From the NCBI RefSeq assembly GCF_030718995.1, contig NZ_CP132204.1:992001-1056000 (forward strand): a stretch of 64,000 nt of DNA, in the 5' to 3' direction. Positions within the stretch are counted from its first letter, which is position 1. Every line of letters starts with the position of its first letter. Below are positions 40,176-48,455 of this stretch, in pieces. This DNA is from Arthrobacter oryzae. Its GTDB lineage: Bacteria > Actinomycetota > Actinomycetes > Actinomycetales > Micrococcaceae. The position numbers and the translations under genes are program-made. Under the pieces are notes generated by a model, which saw only the letters and a program-made list of their open reading frames with translations, searched no databases and was not told where the DNA came from.

Positions 40176-41090
40176 TTACTTGACGGCACCGAGGGAGAGA
40201 CCCTGGACGAGCTTGTCCTGGGCGGCGAAGCCGGCGAACAGCACCGGAAGGGAGATCACGACGGCGGCCGCGCAGACCTTGGCGAGGAAGAGGCCCTGCC
40301 CTGAGACGAAGCCGGTCAGGAAGACCGGGGCGGTGCCTGCCACCACGCCGGTGAGGACCCGGGCCAGGAGCAGTTCGTTCCAGCTGAAGATGAAGCAGAT
40401 CAGGGCGGTCGCGGCGATGCCGGGCATGGCCACGGGGGCGATGATTTTGCGAAGCGTCAACAGGAGGTTGGCGCCGTCGATCTGGGCGGCTTCCAGCATT
40501 TCGACCGGCACTTCGGCAAGGAAGGACCGCATCATCCACACCGCGATCGGCAGGTTCATGGACGTGTACATCAGGATCAGGAACCAGATGTTGTCCAGCG
40601 CTCCGACGGTCCGGGCGAAGAGGTACAGCGGGAGGATTGCCGCCACCACGGGCATCATTTTCGTGGAGAGGAAGAAGAACATCACGTCGGTCCATTTCTT
40701 CACCGGCCGGATGGAGAGGGCATACGCCGCGGGAATGGCCAGGACCAGGACGAGGACCGTGGACAGGATCGACGCGGTGGCGGAGTTGATCAGCGCCGGC
40801 CACGGGCTGACGCCGGACGTTTCGCCGAAGAACTCCCGGTAGGCGTCCAGGGTGAGGTTCGCAGCGATGGACGGCGGATTGGTGGCGGCGTCCGTTTCGG
40901 AGTGGAAGGACGTCAGGATCATCCACAGAACCGGGGCCGCGAACAGCAGGGCCAGCAGCCAGGCCGCGATGCCGGCTGCTGTGTTGTTGCGGGTCGGGTC
41001 CATCCGGGACTTGCCGCGGCGGACTGGTCCCGTGGCACGTGCGGCGGGCGGTGTTGCCTTGCGGGGAGCGGCGGGGGTGAGGGTGCTCAT
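40176..41090 (-). CDS. Carbohydrate ABC transporter permease (inner subunit 2)
   Basis: 304 residues, six predicted membrane helices after a basic N-terminus. The EAA loop that contacts the ATPase is EVPVEMLEAAQIDGANLLLTLRKIIAPVAMPG. MalG-like. Start ATG 41090 has AAGGAGG 7 bases upstream and overlaps the stop of the partner permease by 4 bases. Imports a polyol with the neighbouring permease and binding protein. Confidence 0.9.
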   Translation of the reverse strand: MSTLTPAAPRKATPPAARATGPVRRGKSRMDPTRNNTAAGIAAWLLALLFAAPVLWMILTSFHSETDAATNPPSIAANLTLDAYREFFGETSGVSPWPALINSATASILSTVLVLVLAIPAAYALSIRPVKKWTDVMFFFLSTKMMPVVAAILPLYLFARTVGALDNIWFLILMYTSMNLPIAVWMMRSFLAEVPVEMLEAAQIDGANLLLTLRKIIAPVAMPGIAATALICFIFSWNELLLARVLTGVVAGTAPVFLTGFVSGQGLFLAKVCAAAVVISLPVLFAGFAAQDKLVQGLSLGAVK

Positions 41091-42055
41091 CGTGCTGCCT
41101 CCTTCTTGAAGAGCGAGAATACGGTGCGGAGCGCGAAGGTCGCCACGATGATGGTGCCGATGACCACCACGACTCCGGCGGCCGAGGCCAGTCCGTATTC
41201 GTTGGCGAAGTAGAACGTCTGGTAGATGGCGTAGGGCAGGTTGGCGGTGCCCAGTCCGCCGGCGGTGAGCGTGAAGACGGCGTCGAAGTTCTGCACGATG
41301 TAGATCGCTCCGAGCAGACCTCCGAGCTCCAGGTACTGGCGCAGGTGCGGCAGCGTGAGGTGGCGGAAGATCGCCCACGGGGTGGCGCCGTCCATCTGGG
41401 CGGCTTCCACGGTGTCCATGGGCCGGGATTGCAGCCCCGCCAGCAGGATGAGCATCATGAACGGCGTCCACTGCCAGACGAGCGAGATGATGACTGCCAT
41501 CAGCGGCGCCTGGGACAGGAGGTCCAGCTGCGGCGGCGTGGTGCTGCCGAAGAGGGACCAGACCCAGGTCAGGATTCCGTTGATCAGCCCGTAAGTGGGG
41601 TTGAGGAGGGCGTGCTTCCAGATGAGGGCCGCGGCCACGGGCACCACCAGGAACGGTGCGATCAGCAGGGTCCGTGCCAGTCCGCGGCCGATGAATTTCT
41701 TGTCCAGCAGCAGGGCCAGTCCCAGCCCGATGACCAGGCTCGCCAGCACCACGGAGACGGTCAGGAGGATGGTGGTGAAGATCGCCTGGCGCAGGTCCGG
41801 ATCCGTGAGGACGGTGACGTAGTTCTCGACGCCGGCGAAGGCGGTCTTGTCCGGGCTCAGGCTGTTCCAGTTCATGAACGAGATGATCAGGGTCACCACG
41901 AACGGAAGCTGGGTGACGATGATGAGGAAGATCAGGGCCGGCAGCAGCGGTGCGCGCCGTGCCCAGGCCAGGGCGCGTTCCCGCGACCGTGCGTTTCGTG
42001 TCGGTGTGGCTGCATTGCGTCCCGGGCGGGAGATGCGCGCCGTTGCGGTAGTCAT
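41087..42055 (-). CDS. Carbohydrate ABC transporter permease (inner subunit 1)
   Basis: 322 residues, MalF-like membrane protein with about six helices. The EAA loop is DTVEAAQMDGATPWAIFRHLTLPHLR. Its last 4 bases overlap the start of the second permease, implying translational coupling. It sits 20 bases after the binding-protein gene. No ATP-binding subunit is encoded in the operon. Confidence 0.9.
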   Translation of the reverse strand: MTTATARISRPGRNAATPTRNARSRERALAWARRAPLLPALIFLIIVTQLPFVVTLIISFMNWNSLSPDKTAFAGVENYVTVLTDPDLRQAIFTTILLTVSVVLASLVIGLGLALLLDKKFIGRGLARTLLIAPFLVVPVAAALIWKHALLNPTYGLINGILTWVWSLFGSTTPPQLDLLSQAPLMAVIISLVWQWTPFMMLILLAGLQSRPMDTVEAAQMDGATPWAIFRHLTLPHLRQYLELGGLLGAIYIVQNFDAVFTLTAGGLGTANLPYAIYQTFYFANEYGLASAAGVVVVIGTIIVATFALRTVFSLFKKEAAR

Positions 42056-42075
42056 GATGTTCTCCTGCGGTTCGG

Positions 42076-43428
42076 TTAAGGCTGCTTGTACTTGTTGCCG
42101 ACTTTTTGTGCGGCTTCCTGGCCCTTGGCCAGCGCGTCAGCCACGGTGCCCTGGCCTGCGATGGCGGAGCTGACGCCCTGGGAGACATTGGTTCCCAGCG
42201 CAGCAAACTCGGGAATGCCCACAAACTGGATTCCGACGGCGGGGCGTTCCTGCGCTCCCGGATTCTTCGGGTCGGCGTTCTCAATGGCGAAGCGCTCGGC
42301 CTCGAAGAACGGAGCCGCCTTCTGGAATTCGGCGTTCTCGTAGGTGGAGATGCGCTTGCCGGACGGAACCTTGGCCCAGCCGAGCTTGGAGGCGACCAGC
42401 TCTTCATATTCCTTCGAGCTGGCCCAGGCGATGAATTTCCCGGCAGCATCCTGCTTTTTTGAGGCAGCCTGCATGGCCCAGGACCAGGTCCACAACCAGC
42501 CGGAGGATTTGGTCTCCTTGATCGGAGCCTGGGCGTAGCCGATCTTGCCCTTCACAGGGGAGGCGTCGGCTTCCAGGGCTCCGGCAGCCGAGGTGGCGTC
42601 GTACCACATGGCCACTTTGCTTTGGCTCATATTGTTCAGGCACTCGGTGAAGCCGGCCTGGGCGGCGCCCAGTTCACCGTGTTCGCGGACCAGTTTGGTG
42701 TAGAACTCGACCGCCTCGGTGAATTCCGGGGAGTTAACCTGCGCGTTCCAGTCCTTGTCGAACCAGGTGCCGCCGAAAGTGTTCACCACAGTGGTCAGCG
42801 GTGCGAAAACCTGGCCCCAGCCGGGCTGGCCACGAAGGCAGATCCCCTTCATGCCCGGGGCCGCGCCGTCGACCTGTGCAGCGATGTCCGCGACCTCATC
42901 CCAGGTGGGCTTCTCCGGCATCGTCAGGCCCTTGGCCTCGAGGATGTCTTTCCGGTACATCAGGAAGGATGATTCGCCGTAGAACGGTTCGCCGTAAAGC
43001 TTGCCGTCTTCGCCGGTAAGGGACGCCGTGTAGGCCGGAAGGATGTCGTCCTGGTCAAAACCGGGGTCATTGGCCACGCTGTCCAGCGGGGCGAGCCAGC
43101 CGTTGGCGGAGTAGAAGGGGATCTCGTAGTTGGACAGGGACGCAACATCGTACTGGCCGGCCTGGCTCGAGAACTCCTGGCTGATCTTGGCCCGGACGTC
43201 GTTCTCGGGAAGGATCGTGTAGTTGACCTTGACGCCGGTTTCCTTGGTGAAGTTATCCGCGGTGAGCCGCTGGAGGTCCTCCATCTGGGGGTTGTTCACC
43301 ATCAGGACATTGATGGTGTTCGGATCATTGGCGGAATTGCCTCCGCCGGCACCGGCACAGGCCGAGGCGCTCAAGGCGACGCACAAGGCTCCGGCGGCCA
43401 GGGTCGCAGCACGCATTTTTGTGCGCAT
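42076..43428 (-). CDS. Polyol/sugar ABC transporter binding lipoprotein
   Basis: 450 residues, family-1 extracellular solute-binding protein. Signal peptide ending near Cys24 (VALSASAC), a somewhat non-standard lipobox. INVLMVNNPQMEDLQRLTADNFTKETGVKVNYTIL is typical for the first lobe, and GESSFLMYRKDILEAKGLTMPEKPTWDEV for the ligand-binding region. Delivers a polyol to the permeases. AAAGGAG lies 7 bases before the ATG. First gene of the operon, divergent from an AraC regulator. Confidence 0.9.
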   Translation of the reverse strand: MRTKMRAATLAAGALCVALSASACAGAGGGNSANDPNTINVLMVNNPQMEDLQRLTADNFTKETGVKVNYTILPENDVRAKISQEFSSQAGQYDVASLSNYEIPFYSANGWLAPLDSVANDPGFDQDDILPAYTASLTGEDGKLYGEPFYGESSFLMYRKDILEAKGLTMPEKPTWDEVADIAAQVDGAAPGMKGICLRGQPGWGQVFAPLTTVVNTFGGTWFDKDWNAQVNSPEFTEAVEFYTKLVREHGELGAAQAGFTECLNNMSQSKVAMWYDATSAAGALEADASPVKGKIGYAQAPIKETKSSGWLWTWSWAMQAASKKQDAAGKFIAWASSKEYEELVASKLGWAKVPSGKRISTYENAEFQKAAPFFEAERFAIENADPKNPGAQERPAVGIQFVGIPEFAALGTNVSQGVSSAIAGQGTVADALAKGQEAAQKVGNKYKQP

Positions 43429-43705
43429 TCAAGGACTCCTTTGTTCTTCATGGGGGTGCACAGCCGCCGCACCCCGACTGCTGCGTCGACGTACCGGACT
43501 GGTGCGGGGCTTGGCATCGGAGACCCGATGTGCCGCGCTGATGTTCCTCAACTGTAGGTGTGTGCGGTAGGGCACAACTAGCGTCCTGCTTGCCCAAATC
43601 TGATACTTATTTTCCGTGCCGTTCCACCGTGGCAGGGGCTAACCTTGGGGAAGGCTCCCTGGAGCCGTCCATTTTTCATAACCACCCAGCCCACGGAGAA
43701 CCACC
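43429..43705. promoter_or_regulatory. Divergent control region, polyol operon and araC-type gene
   Basis: 277 bp between divergent starts. On the minus strand TACAGT (43556-43551) is a -10 candidate with TTGTGC (43577-43572) only 15 bases upstream, which would fit an activator-dependent promoter. A palindrome GGCTCC, 2 bases, GGAGCC lies at 43653-43666 in the leader of the regulator gene. An AraC binding site is expected here but not resolved by eye. Confidence 0.4.
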
Positions 43706-44629
43706 ATGACTGCCGCCGAGCCTACTGACGGAGCAACGGCCAGGCTGGCCGAACGGCTGCTGGGGATGCGTGCCAACCGGGAAATCATCCCGCCCGATCC
43801 CAACCATTCCGTCCGGTGGCACCAGCACGACTACCCCAGCCCCGTGGCACGGTGGAACTACCATCCCGAATACGAGATCCACCTGATCCGGAAGGGCACC
43901 GGGAAGTTCATCGTCGGAGACCATATCGGCACTTTCGAGGCCGGCCACGTGGCGCTTGTGGGGTCTGGGCTGCCGCACGACTGGGTCAGTGACCTTGAGC
44001 CCGGTGAAGTGCTGGAGAACCGGGACGCCGTCATCCAGTTCGACGCAAAATGGGTCGAACAGACCGCGTCCCTTGTCCCGGAGATGGTTGAGGTTAAGCC
44101 CCTCCTGGAGCAGTCCGCCCGCGGGATCGAATTCCTGGGCCGCTCAGCCGGGAACGCGGCCGCAGCCATCGAGGCGATGGGCGCCTCCACTGGCCTGGAA
44201 CGGCTCCACCACCTCTTTGAATTATTTGCGGTTCTTGCCCATGCACCGCAGGAGGAACGGCGCTATCTGGCGGACGAGTGGTTCCGGCCGCAGCTGGACA
44301 GCCAGGCCGCCGCCGTCGTCGATCTTGTCCTGGAGTACGTGTTCACCAACCACGCCGGAAGCGTGACGATGTCGGAGGCAGCGGCGCTGGTGGGCATGCC
44401 GGAACCCACCTTCTCGAAATACTTCAAGCGCGCCACCGGCCAGAACTTCAGCGACCTGGTCCGCAAGCTCCGGCTGGCCCACGCACGGCGGCTCCTGGAG
44501 CGCAGTGACAAAGCGATCTCCGAGATCTGTTACGAGGTGGGGTTTTCGAACCTCTCCAACTTCAACCGGCATTTCCTCAACGACGCAGGCGAAACCCCGC
44601 GGCAGTACCGCCAGCGGGTCCAGGGCTGA
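43706..44629 (+). CDS. AraC-family transcriptional regulator
   Basis: 307 residues. N-terminal cupin-like sensing domain (YHPEYEIHLIRKGTGKFIVGDHIGTFEAGHVALVGSGLPHDW) and C-terminal double helix-turn-helix (about residues 200-305) ending SEICYEVGFSNLSNFNRHFLNDAGETPRQYR, the AraC signature. Divergent from the polyol operon and most likely its activator. GGAGAA precedes the ATG. Confidence 0.9.
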   Translation: MTAAEPTDGATARLAERLLGMRANREIIPPDPNHSVRWHQHDYPSPVARWNYHPEYEIHLIRKGTGKFIVGDHIGTFEAGHVALVGSGLPHDWVSDLEPGEVLENRDAVIQFDAKWVEQTASLVPEMVEVKPLLEQSARGIEFLGRSAGNAAAAIEAMGASTGLERLHHLFELFAVLAHAPQEERRYLADEWFRPQLDSQAAAVVDLVLEYVFTNHAGSVTMSEAAALVGMPEPTFSKYFKRATGQNFSDLVRKLRLAHARRLLERSDKAISEICYEVGFSNLSNFNRHFLNDAGETPRQYRQRVQG

Positions 44630-44720
44630 CCTTTCAAGTTCGCCCGTGAGTGGCTAGTATGTTTCTTCTTCAGACGGTGTGCAGACTCCGTCTCCGTCTT
44701 CTCCAAGGAGAGACCGGCCC

Positions 44721-45020
44721 ATGGCAACCGACTACGACGCACCCCGGGTGTCCACCGAGGATGAGGCGAACGAGGCCTCGGACGTGCTCAAGCCTGAGCG
44801 CTCCGCTTCGGCAACGTCACAGATCGACGTGGACGAGTCCGACCTGGCCGATTCCTTCGAGCTCCCGGGAGCCGATCTGTCCAACGAGGAACTCCTCGTG
44901 CAGATCATTCCCGTCCAGAAGGACGAATTCACCTGCATGTCGTGCTTCCTGGTCCACCACCGCAGCCAGCTGGCCCGTGAGAAGGACGGCAAGATGTACT
45001 GCAAGGACTGCGAAGGCTAG
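44721..45020 (+). CDS. DUF4193 zinc-ribbon-like protein
   Basis: 99 residues: acidic N-terminus, then EELLVQIIPVQKDEFTCMSCFLVHHRSQLAREKDGKMYCKDCEG, the DUF4193 C-terminus with two CxxC pairs likely to bind zinc. Conserved in actinobacteria; function unknown. AAGGAG precedes the ATG at about 10 bases. Confidence 0.9.
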   Translation: MATDYDAPRVSTEDEANEASDVLKPERSASATSQIDVDESDLADSFELPGADLSNEELLVQIIPVQKDEFTCMSCFLVHHRSQLAREKDGKMYCKDCEG

Positions 45021-45063
45021 GGACCGGCACAAGCTGTGCACGGCTAACGGGCGGGCGTCCCGC

Positions 45064-45069
45064 TATACT
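45064..45069 (+). promoter_or_regulatory. -10 element before S4 gene
   Basis: TATACT, ending 11 bases before the ATG, so the mRNA leader would be only a few bases. No good -35 at 17 bp was seen. Confidence 0.45.
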
Positions 45070-45080
45070 CGTCAGCACTC

Positions 45081-45464
45081 ATGAGCAACCTTCCAGCATC
45101 CCCCGCTACGGTCCGCATTGACGCGTGGCTGTGGGCCATCCGTGCCTACAAGACCCGTTCGGCGGCGACCGCGGCCTGCCGCGCAGGGCACGTCCGCCTC
45201 AACGGAAACCCGGCCAAGGCGTCACAGTCGCTGGTGCCCGGAGATACCGTCCGGGTCCGCCAGCCGGGATACGAACGGATCCTCGAAGTCCGGCGGCTCA
45301 TTGCCAAGCGTGTGGGCGCCGAGGCGGCCGGGCACTGCTTCACCGACCACACCCCGCCCAGGCCTGCCGCACCGGCGCTTGGCCTTCCCCAGCGCGACCG
45401 CGGAACCGGGCGGCCCACCAAGAAGGACCGCCGAGAAATGGAACGGCTGCGCGGGCCGGCTTAG
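45081..45464 (+). CDS. S4-domain RNA-binding protein (Hsp15-like)
   Basis: 127 residues. The N-terminal S4 domain (about residues 10-65) reads VRIDAWLWAIRAYKTRSAATAACRAGHVRLNGNPAKASQSLVPGDTVRV, as in Hsp15, which in E. coli binds stalled 50S subunits carrying nascent chains. C-terminal basic tail. Ribosome-rescue or RNA-binding role inferred. Near-leaderless; terminated by repeat copy 8. Confidence 0.88.
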   Translation: MSNLPASPATVRIDAWLWAIRAYKTRSAATAACRAGHVRLNGNPAKASQSLVPGDTVRVRQPGYERILEVRRLIAKRVGAEAAGHCFTDHTPPRPAAPALGLPQRDRGTGRPTKKDRREMERLRGPA

Positions 45465-45473
45465 GAGACGGAC

Positions 45474-45506
45474 GCGGACGACGGCGGGACCTCCCGCCGT
45501 CGTGCG
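45474..45506. repeat. Palindromic intergenic repeat, copy 8
   Basis: GCGGACGACGGCGGGA and complement with one changed base near the right end (CGTCGTGCG), 10 bases after the S4 gene stop. Terminator candidate. Confidence 0.8.
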
Positions 45507-45864
45507 TTTGCGTTGGGTGCGGGCCACCTGAGCCACTGGTATGACTCCCGGGAGCCATGCGCCCAACACGGCCAGCGCAGTAGTCCAGGTTGTTCTCCGC
45601 CGTTTCAGGCCCGCACGGTTTAATACTACGAACTCGTCAGACCCGGCCCGGGAGGTCCCGCCGTCGTGCGCTGTTGGAATAGCTATTGTCACGCAGGCGG
45701 CTGGTGAGTAATCTACGGCCAACCGGACTTTCAGCCGCATCAGTCGGCACCCGGCACGGCGCTGTCGTCAGGGGCTACGCCCCGTACATATAAGACGCCC
45801 AATCACCGCACTGGCCGACAATGCGGAACGCAGGACGCCACACTTCCATTCAAGGGAGAACCTG
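45507..45864. other. Intergenic region with half-copy of the repeat
   Basis: No gene seen. A partial palindromic-repeat copy (GGGAGGTCCCGCCGTCGTGCGC, 45650-45671) shares the same altered end as copy 8, suggesting local duplication. A GGGGC-TAC-GCCCC hairpin lies at 45771-45783, and an A/T-rich TACATATAAGA follows it as possible promoter of the secreted-protein gene. Confidence 0.5.
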
Positions 45865-46293
45865 ATGTTAGGCACCAGAATGTGCCTCGCGGCCGCTCTT
45901 GCCGCCGCCCTCGTGACCATACCCACCCCCGCGCAAGCAGCCCCCGCCGCGCTGGTCAGCCTGGGGCCGGGAGTCCTTGTGGCCGACGGTGCCGCGGTGG
46001 ATGTTCCCGTCACCTTCGTGTGCGATACCGATCCCGCTCTGATCATCGCGATACCCGTAGTCCAAATCACCCAAAGAGTCAGCGACGGGCGTATCGCCGG
46101 CGGTGGCGGAAACGATCAGCTCAGCTGCACCAAGCAGACCCAAACAGTCACCATACGAGTAATTCCAAATATGATGGCGTTCAACGAAGGCGCCGCCGCA
46201 GCTTCGGTCTACCTGCAAAGCTGCAGCGCGCAATTCCAGTGCTCCGCGATCATTATCCACACCGAAATAACGCTCGCCCATCCAGAAACTTAA
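45865..46293 (+). CDS. Secreted hypothetical protein, 142 aa
   Basis: Sec signal peptide (CLAAALAAALVTIPTPAQA, cleavage expected near residue 25) followed by a beta-rich sequence with four Cys (FVCDTDP, LSCTKQ, SCSAQFQCS) that could form two disulfides. No family recognised. AAGGGAG lies 7 bases before the ATG. Less biased codon use than most neighbours; could be recently acquired. Confidence 0.65.
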   Translation: MLGTRMCLAAALAAALVTIPTPAQAAPAALVSLGPGVLVADGAAVDVPVTFVCDTDPALIIAIPVVQITQRVSDGRIAGGGGNDQLSCTKQTQTVTIRVIPNMMAFNEGAAAASVYLQSCSAQFQCSAIIIHTEITLAHPET

Positions 46294-46297
46294 GCCC

Positions 46298-47083
46298 CTA
46301 CCCGTCGAGGAACCGCAGCAGTAGCGGGAATGTCGCGTGCATGGTCCGCAGGTCCCCGCCGCTTGCGGCTTCCTCGCCGAGGTAGTCGCCGTGGCCGCCG
46401 GGGACCACCAGCAGGCGGGCGCCAGTAATGGCGCCGGCCATCCGGGCGGCATACCCGGCGGTGACAATGTCCCGGTCACCGCTGACTACCAGCGTGGATG
46501 CCGTGATGCCGCGCAGTTGCTCGTCGGACCAGCCGGGGAAGTCCAGGATCCGCCGGCGGTCCAGCTCGAAGAGCCGCTCCAGGTGGCCGGGTTCAGGGTT
46601 GAGGAGCAGGTCGGCGTCCTTGTAGGTGGCAGGCATGTCCGCGAGGGTTGCCTGCGCCATGCTGTCCCAGAACCCGTCGGGCACGGCGTCGCGGCCCACG
46701 AACGTGGAGGCGATGATGAGGCGCCGGACAGCGGCGGGCCGCCCGAGTGCCATGGCGACGGCGGTGTGGCCGCCGGCGCTGAATCCCAGCACGTCCGCAG
46801 TGTCCACCTTGAGCTGGCGCAGAACGGCGAGGATGTCGCCGGCGGAGTTCTCCGCAGTGAGCGGGCGGCTGGTGGGCTGCGTGCGGCCGTGGCCCTCCTC
46901 CTCCACGGCAATCACCTGGCGGTGTCCGGCCAGCAACGGGATGAGCCCGCCGAAGTTGGTGCCGATGGTGGAGCCGCCGCCCGGGATCAGGAGCAGCGGC
47001 GGCTGGCCGGGCACCGCCTCCCCATGGACCTCGTAGTACATGCGAAGGCCGCCGTTGTCCGCGTAGCCGTGGGTGAAGGTCAC
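46298..47083 (-). CDS. Alpha/beta-fold hydrolase
   Basis: 261 residues. LLLIPGGGSTIGTNFGGLIPLL (oxyanion region), the nucleophile elbow GFSAGG, VVSGDRDIVT (Asp) and VVPGGHGDYL (His) give a complete catalytic triad. Probably an esterase or lactonase; substrate unknown. Convergent with the secreted-protein gene at a 4-bp distance. Confidence 0.87.
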   Translation of the reverse strand: MTFTHGYADNGGLRMYYEVHGEAVPGQPPLLLIPGGGSTIGTNFGGLIPLLAGHRQVIAVEEEGHGRTQPTSRPLTAENSAGDILAVLRQLKVDTADVLGFSAGGHTAVAMALGRPAAVRRLIIASTFVGRDAVPDGFWDSMAQATLADMPATYKDADLLLNPEPGHLERLFELDRRRILDFPGWSDEQLRGITASTLVVSGDRDIVTAGYAARMAGAITGARLLVVPGGHGDYLGEEAASGGDLRTMHATFPLLLRFLDG

Positions 47084-47229
47084 ACGGCATCCTAACGCCG
47101 GGCGTCTCCGCAGAAAAGGGCTGTGAGGCAGCCCCGCGGGCCCTCAAAAGAAGCACACTGGATACATGGAGCCGCCGGTTCTTGCTCCACGTCGTCGAGT
47201 ATTTCCCCGGGTTCGGAAAGGAGCCGGCA

Positions 47230-47640
47230 ATGACCAACGACCTTTCGGACATGGTCAGCGTCCGGTACATGGTGGACGACGTCGAGGCCGCCGTCGACTT
47301 CTACACCAAGCACCTCGGATTCACCCTCAGGATGAACGCCGCACCGGCGTTCGCCGACGTCGCCCGCGGCAACCTGAGGCTCCTGCTGAGCGGCCCGGCC
47401 AGCTCGGCGGGCCGGCCAATGCCGGATGGCGCGGTCCCGTCACCGGGCGGGTGGAACCGCATCCACCTCATCGTGGGCGACATCGCGGCCGAAGTGGACC
47501 GGCTGCGCGCCGCCGGCGTCACGTTCCGGAACGACATCGTCAAGGGCCCGGGCGGCCAGCAGATCCTGTTGCAAGACCCGGCCGGCAACGTGGTGGAACT
47601 GTTCCAGCACGCCGGCGAAGAGGGCCGGCCTAGGTCGTAG
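47230..47640 (+). CDS. VOC-family (glyoxalase-like) protein
   Basis: 136 residues, two beta-alpha-beta-beta-beta modules: VRYMVDDVEAAVDFYTKHLGFTL.. and HLIVGDIAAEVDRLRAAGVTF..QILLQDPAGNVVELFQ with the typical terminal Glu metal ligand. Enzyme or resistance protein of unknown substrate. AAAGGAG lies 6 bases before ATG 47230. Its end overlaps GPP34 copy 1 (convergent) by 11 bases. Confidence 0.87.
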   Translation: MTNDLSDMVSVRYMVDDVEAAVDFYTKHLGFTLRMNAAPAFADVARGNLRLLLSGPASSAGRPMPDGAVPSPGGWNRIHLIVGDIAAEVDRLRAAGVTFRNDIVKGPGGQQILLQDPAGNVVELFQHAGEEGRPRS

Positions 47641-48277
47641 CCTCGGCCTCCGCCAGCCTGATCATGCGCAGTTCGTCCGCCACCGCACGCGCAGGCCAGT
47701 AGTCCTTCGCCAGCTCCCTTGCCTGTATGCGGTCCGCTGCCGGGAAGAGTTTGTCGAGCAGCCCGGCCGCCTCAAGGAGGGCGACAAGGGCTGTGGTCCT
47801 GGCATCGGACGGCTTTCCGTCCAGAGCCGCTTGGATCTTCTGCCGGATCGCCGCCTCCGGAGCATGGTCCTTCTCCGGATACCGCACGGTCCTGAACAGG
47901 CCCAGATGCCTTTCGCCGACCTGGTCCACGATGCCCCGGGACGCCAGCCCCTCAAGAACACGCTGCACTTCCGCGCGACCCTCCAGCATGGAGACCCACC
48001 GCTTGGGAGTATGCGGCCGCGACTTGTGACGGATGAGCTCCAGCTGGTGCTCGAACTCCGTTTGCGGCGTGCCTCCGGTAGCCCGGACGTGCTTTCCCTG
48101 CAGCCCGATAGCCCCGATCAGTTCCAGTTCGGCCAGGACTGACCCCGCCAACGTGGTCCTGAGTAAGTAGGCAGGCACTTCGGGTTCGCCGTCCGCGTCG
48201 TTCGTAACCAGCAGGAGGAAAGCCTGCGGAAGGCTCAGCTCCTCCGCCGTCGGTTCCTCGACCGGTTCCCCGGCCAT
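47630..48277 (-). CDS. GPP34/GOLPH3-family protein, copy 1
   Basis: 215 residues. LPQAFLLLVTNDADGEPEVPAYLLRTTLAGSVLAELELIGAI and YWPARAVADELRMIRLAE match bacterial GPP34 proteins (related to Golgi phosphoprotein 3, which binds phosphoinositides); the bacterial role is unknown. ATG 48277 has GAGGA upstream; ATG 48310 is an alternative. A second copy on the same strand (62547-63245) is about nine-tenths identical by eye; the two flank the catabolic block. Confidence 0.88.
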   Translation of the reverse strand: MAGEPVEEPTAEELSLPQAFLLLVTNDADGEPEVPAYLLRTTLAGSVLAELELIGAIGLQGKHVRATGGTPQTEFEHQLELIRHKSRPHTPKRWVSMLEGRAEVQRVLEGLASRGIVDQVGERHLGLFRTVRYPEKDHAPEAAIRQKIQAALDGKPSDARTTALVALLEAAGLLDKLFPAADRIQARELAKDYWPARAVADELRMIRLAEAEATT

Positions 48278-48329
48278 CCGTTCCTCACCATTCGGTGTTT
48301 GTGCATCCATACGATCATGGTGGCGCAGT
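47646..48329. repeat. Left arm of 0.7-kb direct repeat (GPP34 copy 1)
   Basis: Matches 62596-63299 in the same orientation, from CCTCCGCCAGCCTGATCATG to ATCATGGTGGCGCAG; similarity stops abruptly at both ends. Identity about 90 percent judged by eye. Confidence 0.8.
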
Positions 48330-48389
48330 GAGGCGGGCACCACAATGAGGATTTACAAGCCGGAAATCAAAAAGCCTATTCGCAAACAA

Positions 48390-48415
48390 GATTGCATAGT
48401 ACATTTATTGCAATC
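48390..48415. promoter_or_regulatory. Inverted repeat in A/T-rich promoter of rpiR-type gene
   Basis: GATTGCA (48390-48396) and TGCAATC (48409-48415) within a locally A/T-rich stretch (about 48345-48425), unlike its GC-rich surroundings. Possible operator for the RpiR protein. Confidence 0.5.
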
Positions 48416-48455
48416 ACACTTGCAGAGTGATCTGCGTTACGGAAGAGGTCCGGAC

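Noticed and set aside
39079..40926. N-terminal extension of the zinc dehydrogenase to 615 codons
   Set aside because: The extension is antiphase reading of the permease gene; ATG 40140 with AGAGGA gives the normal 353-residue size.
40176..42449. Continuous minus-strand frame joining the second permease to upstream sequence (757 codons)
   Set aside because: The upstream part is out-of-frame reading of the first permease and binding protein; the real start at 41090 has AAGGAGG and MalG-like length.
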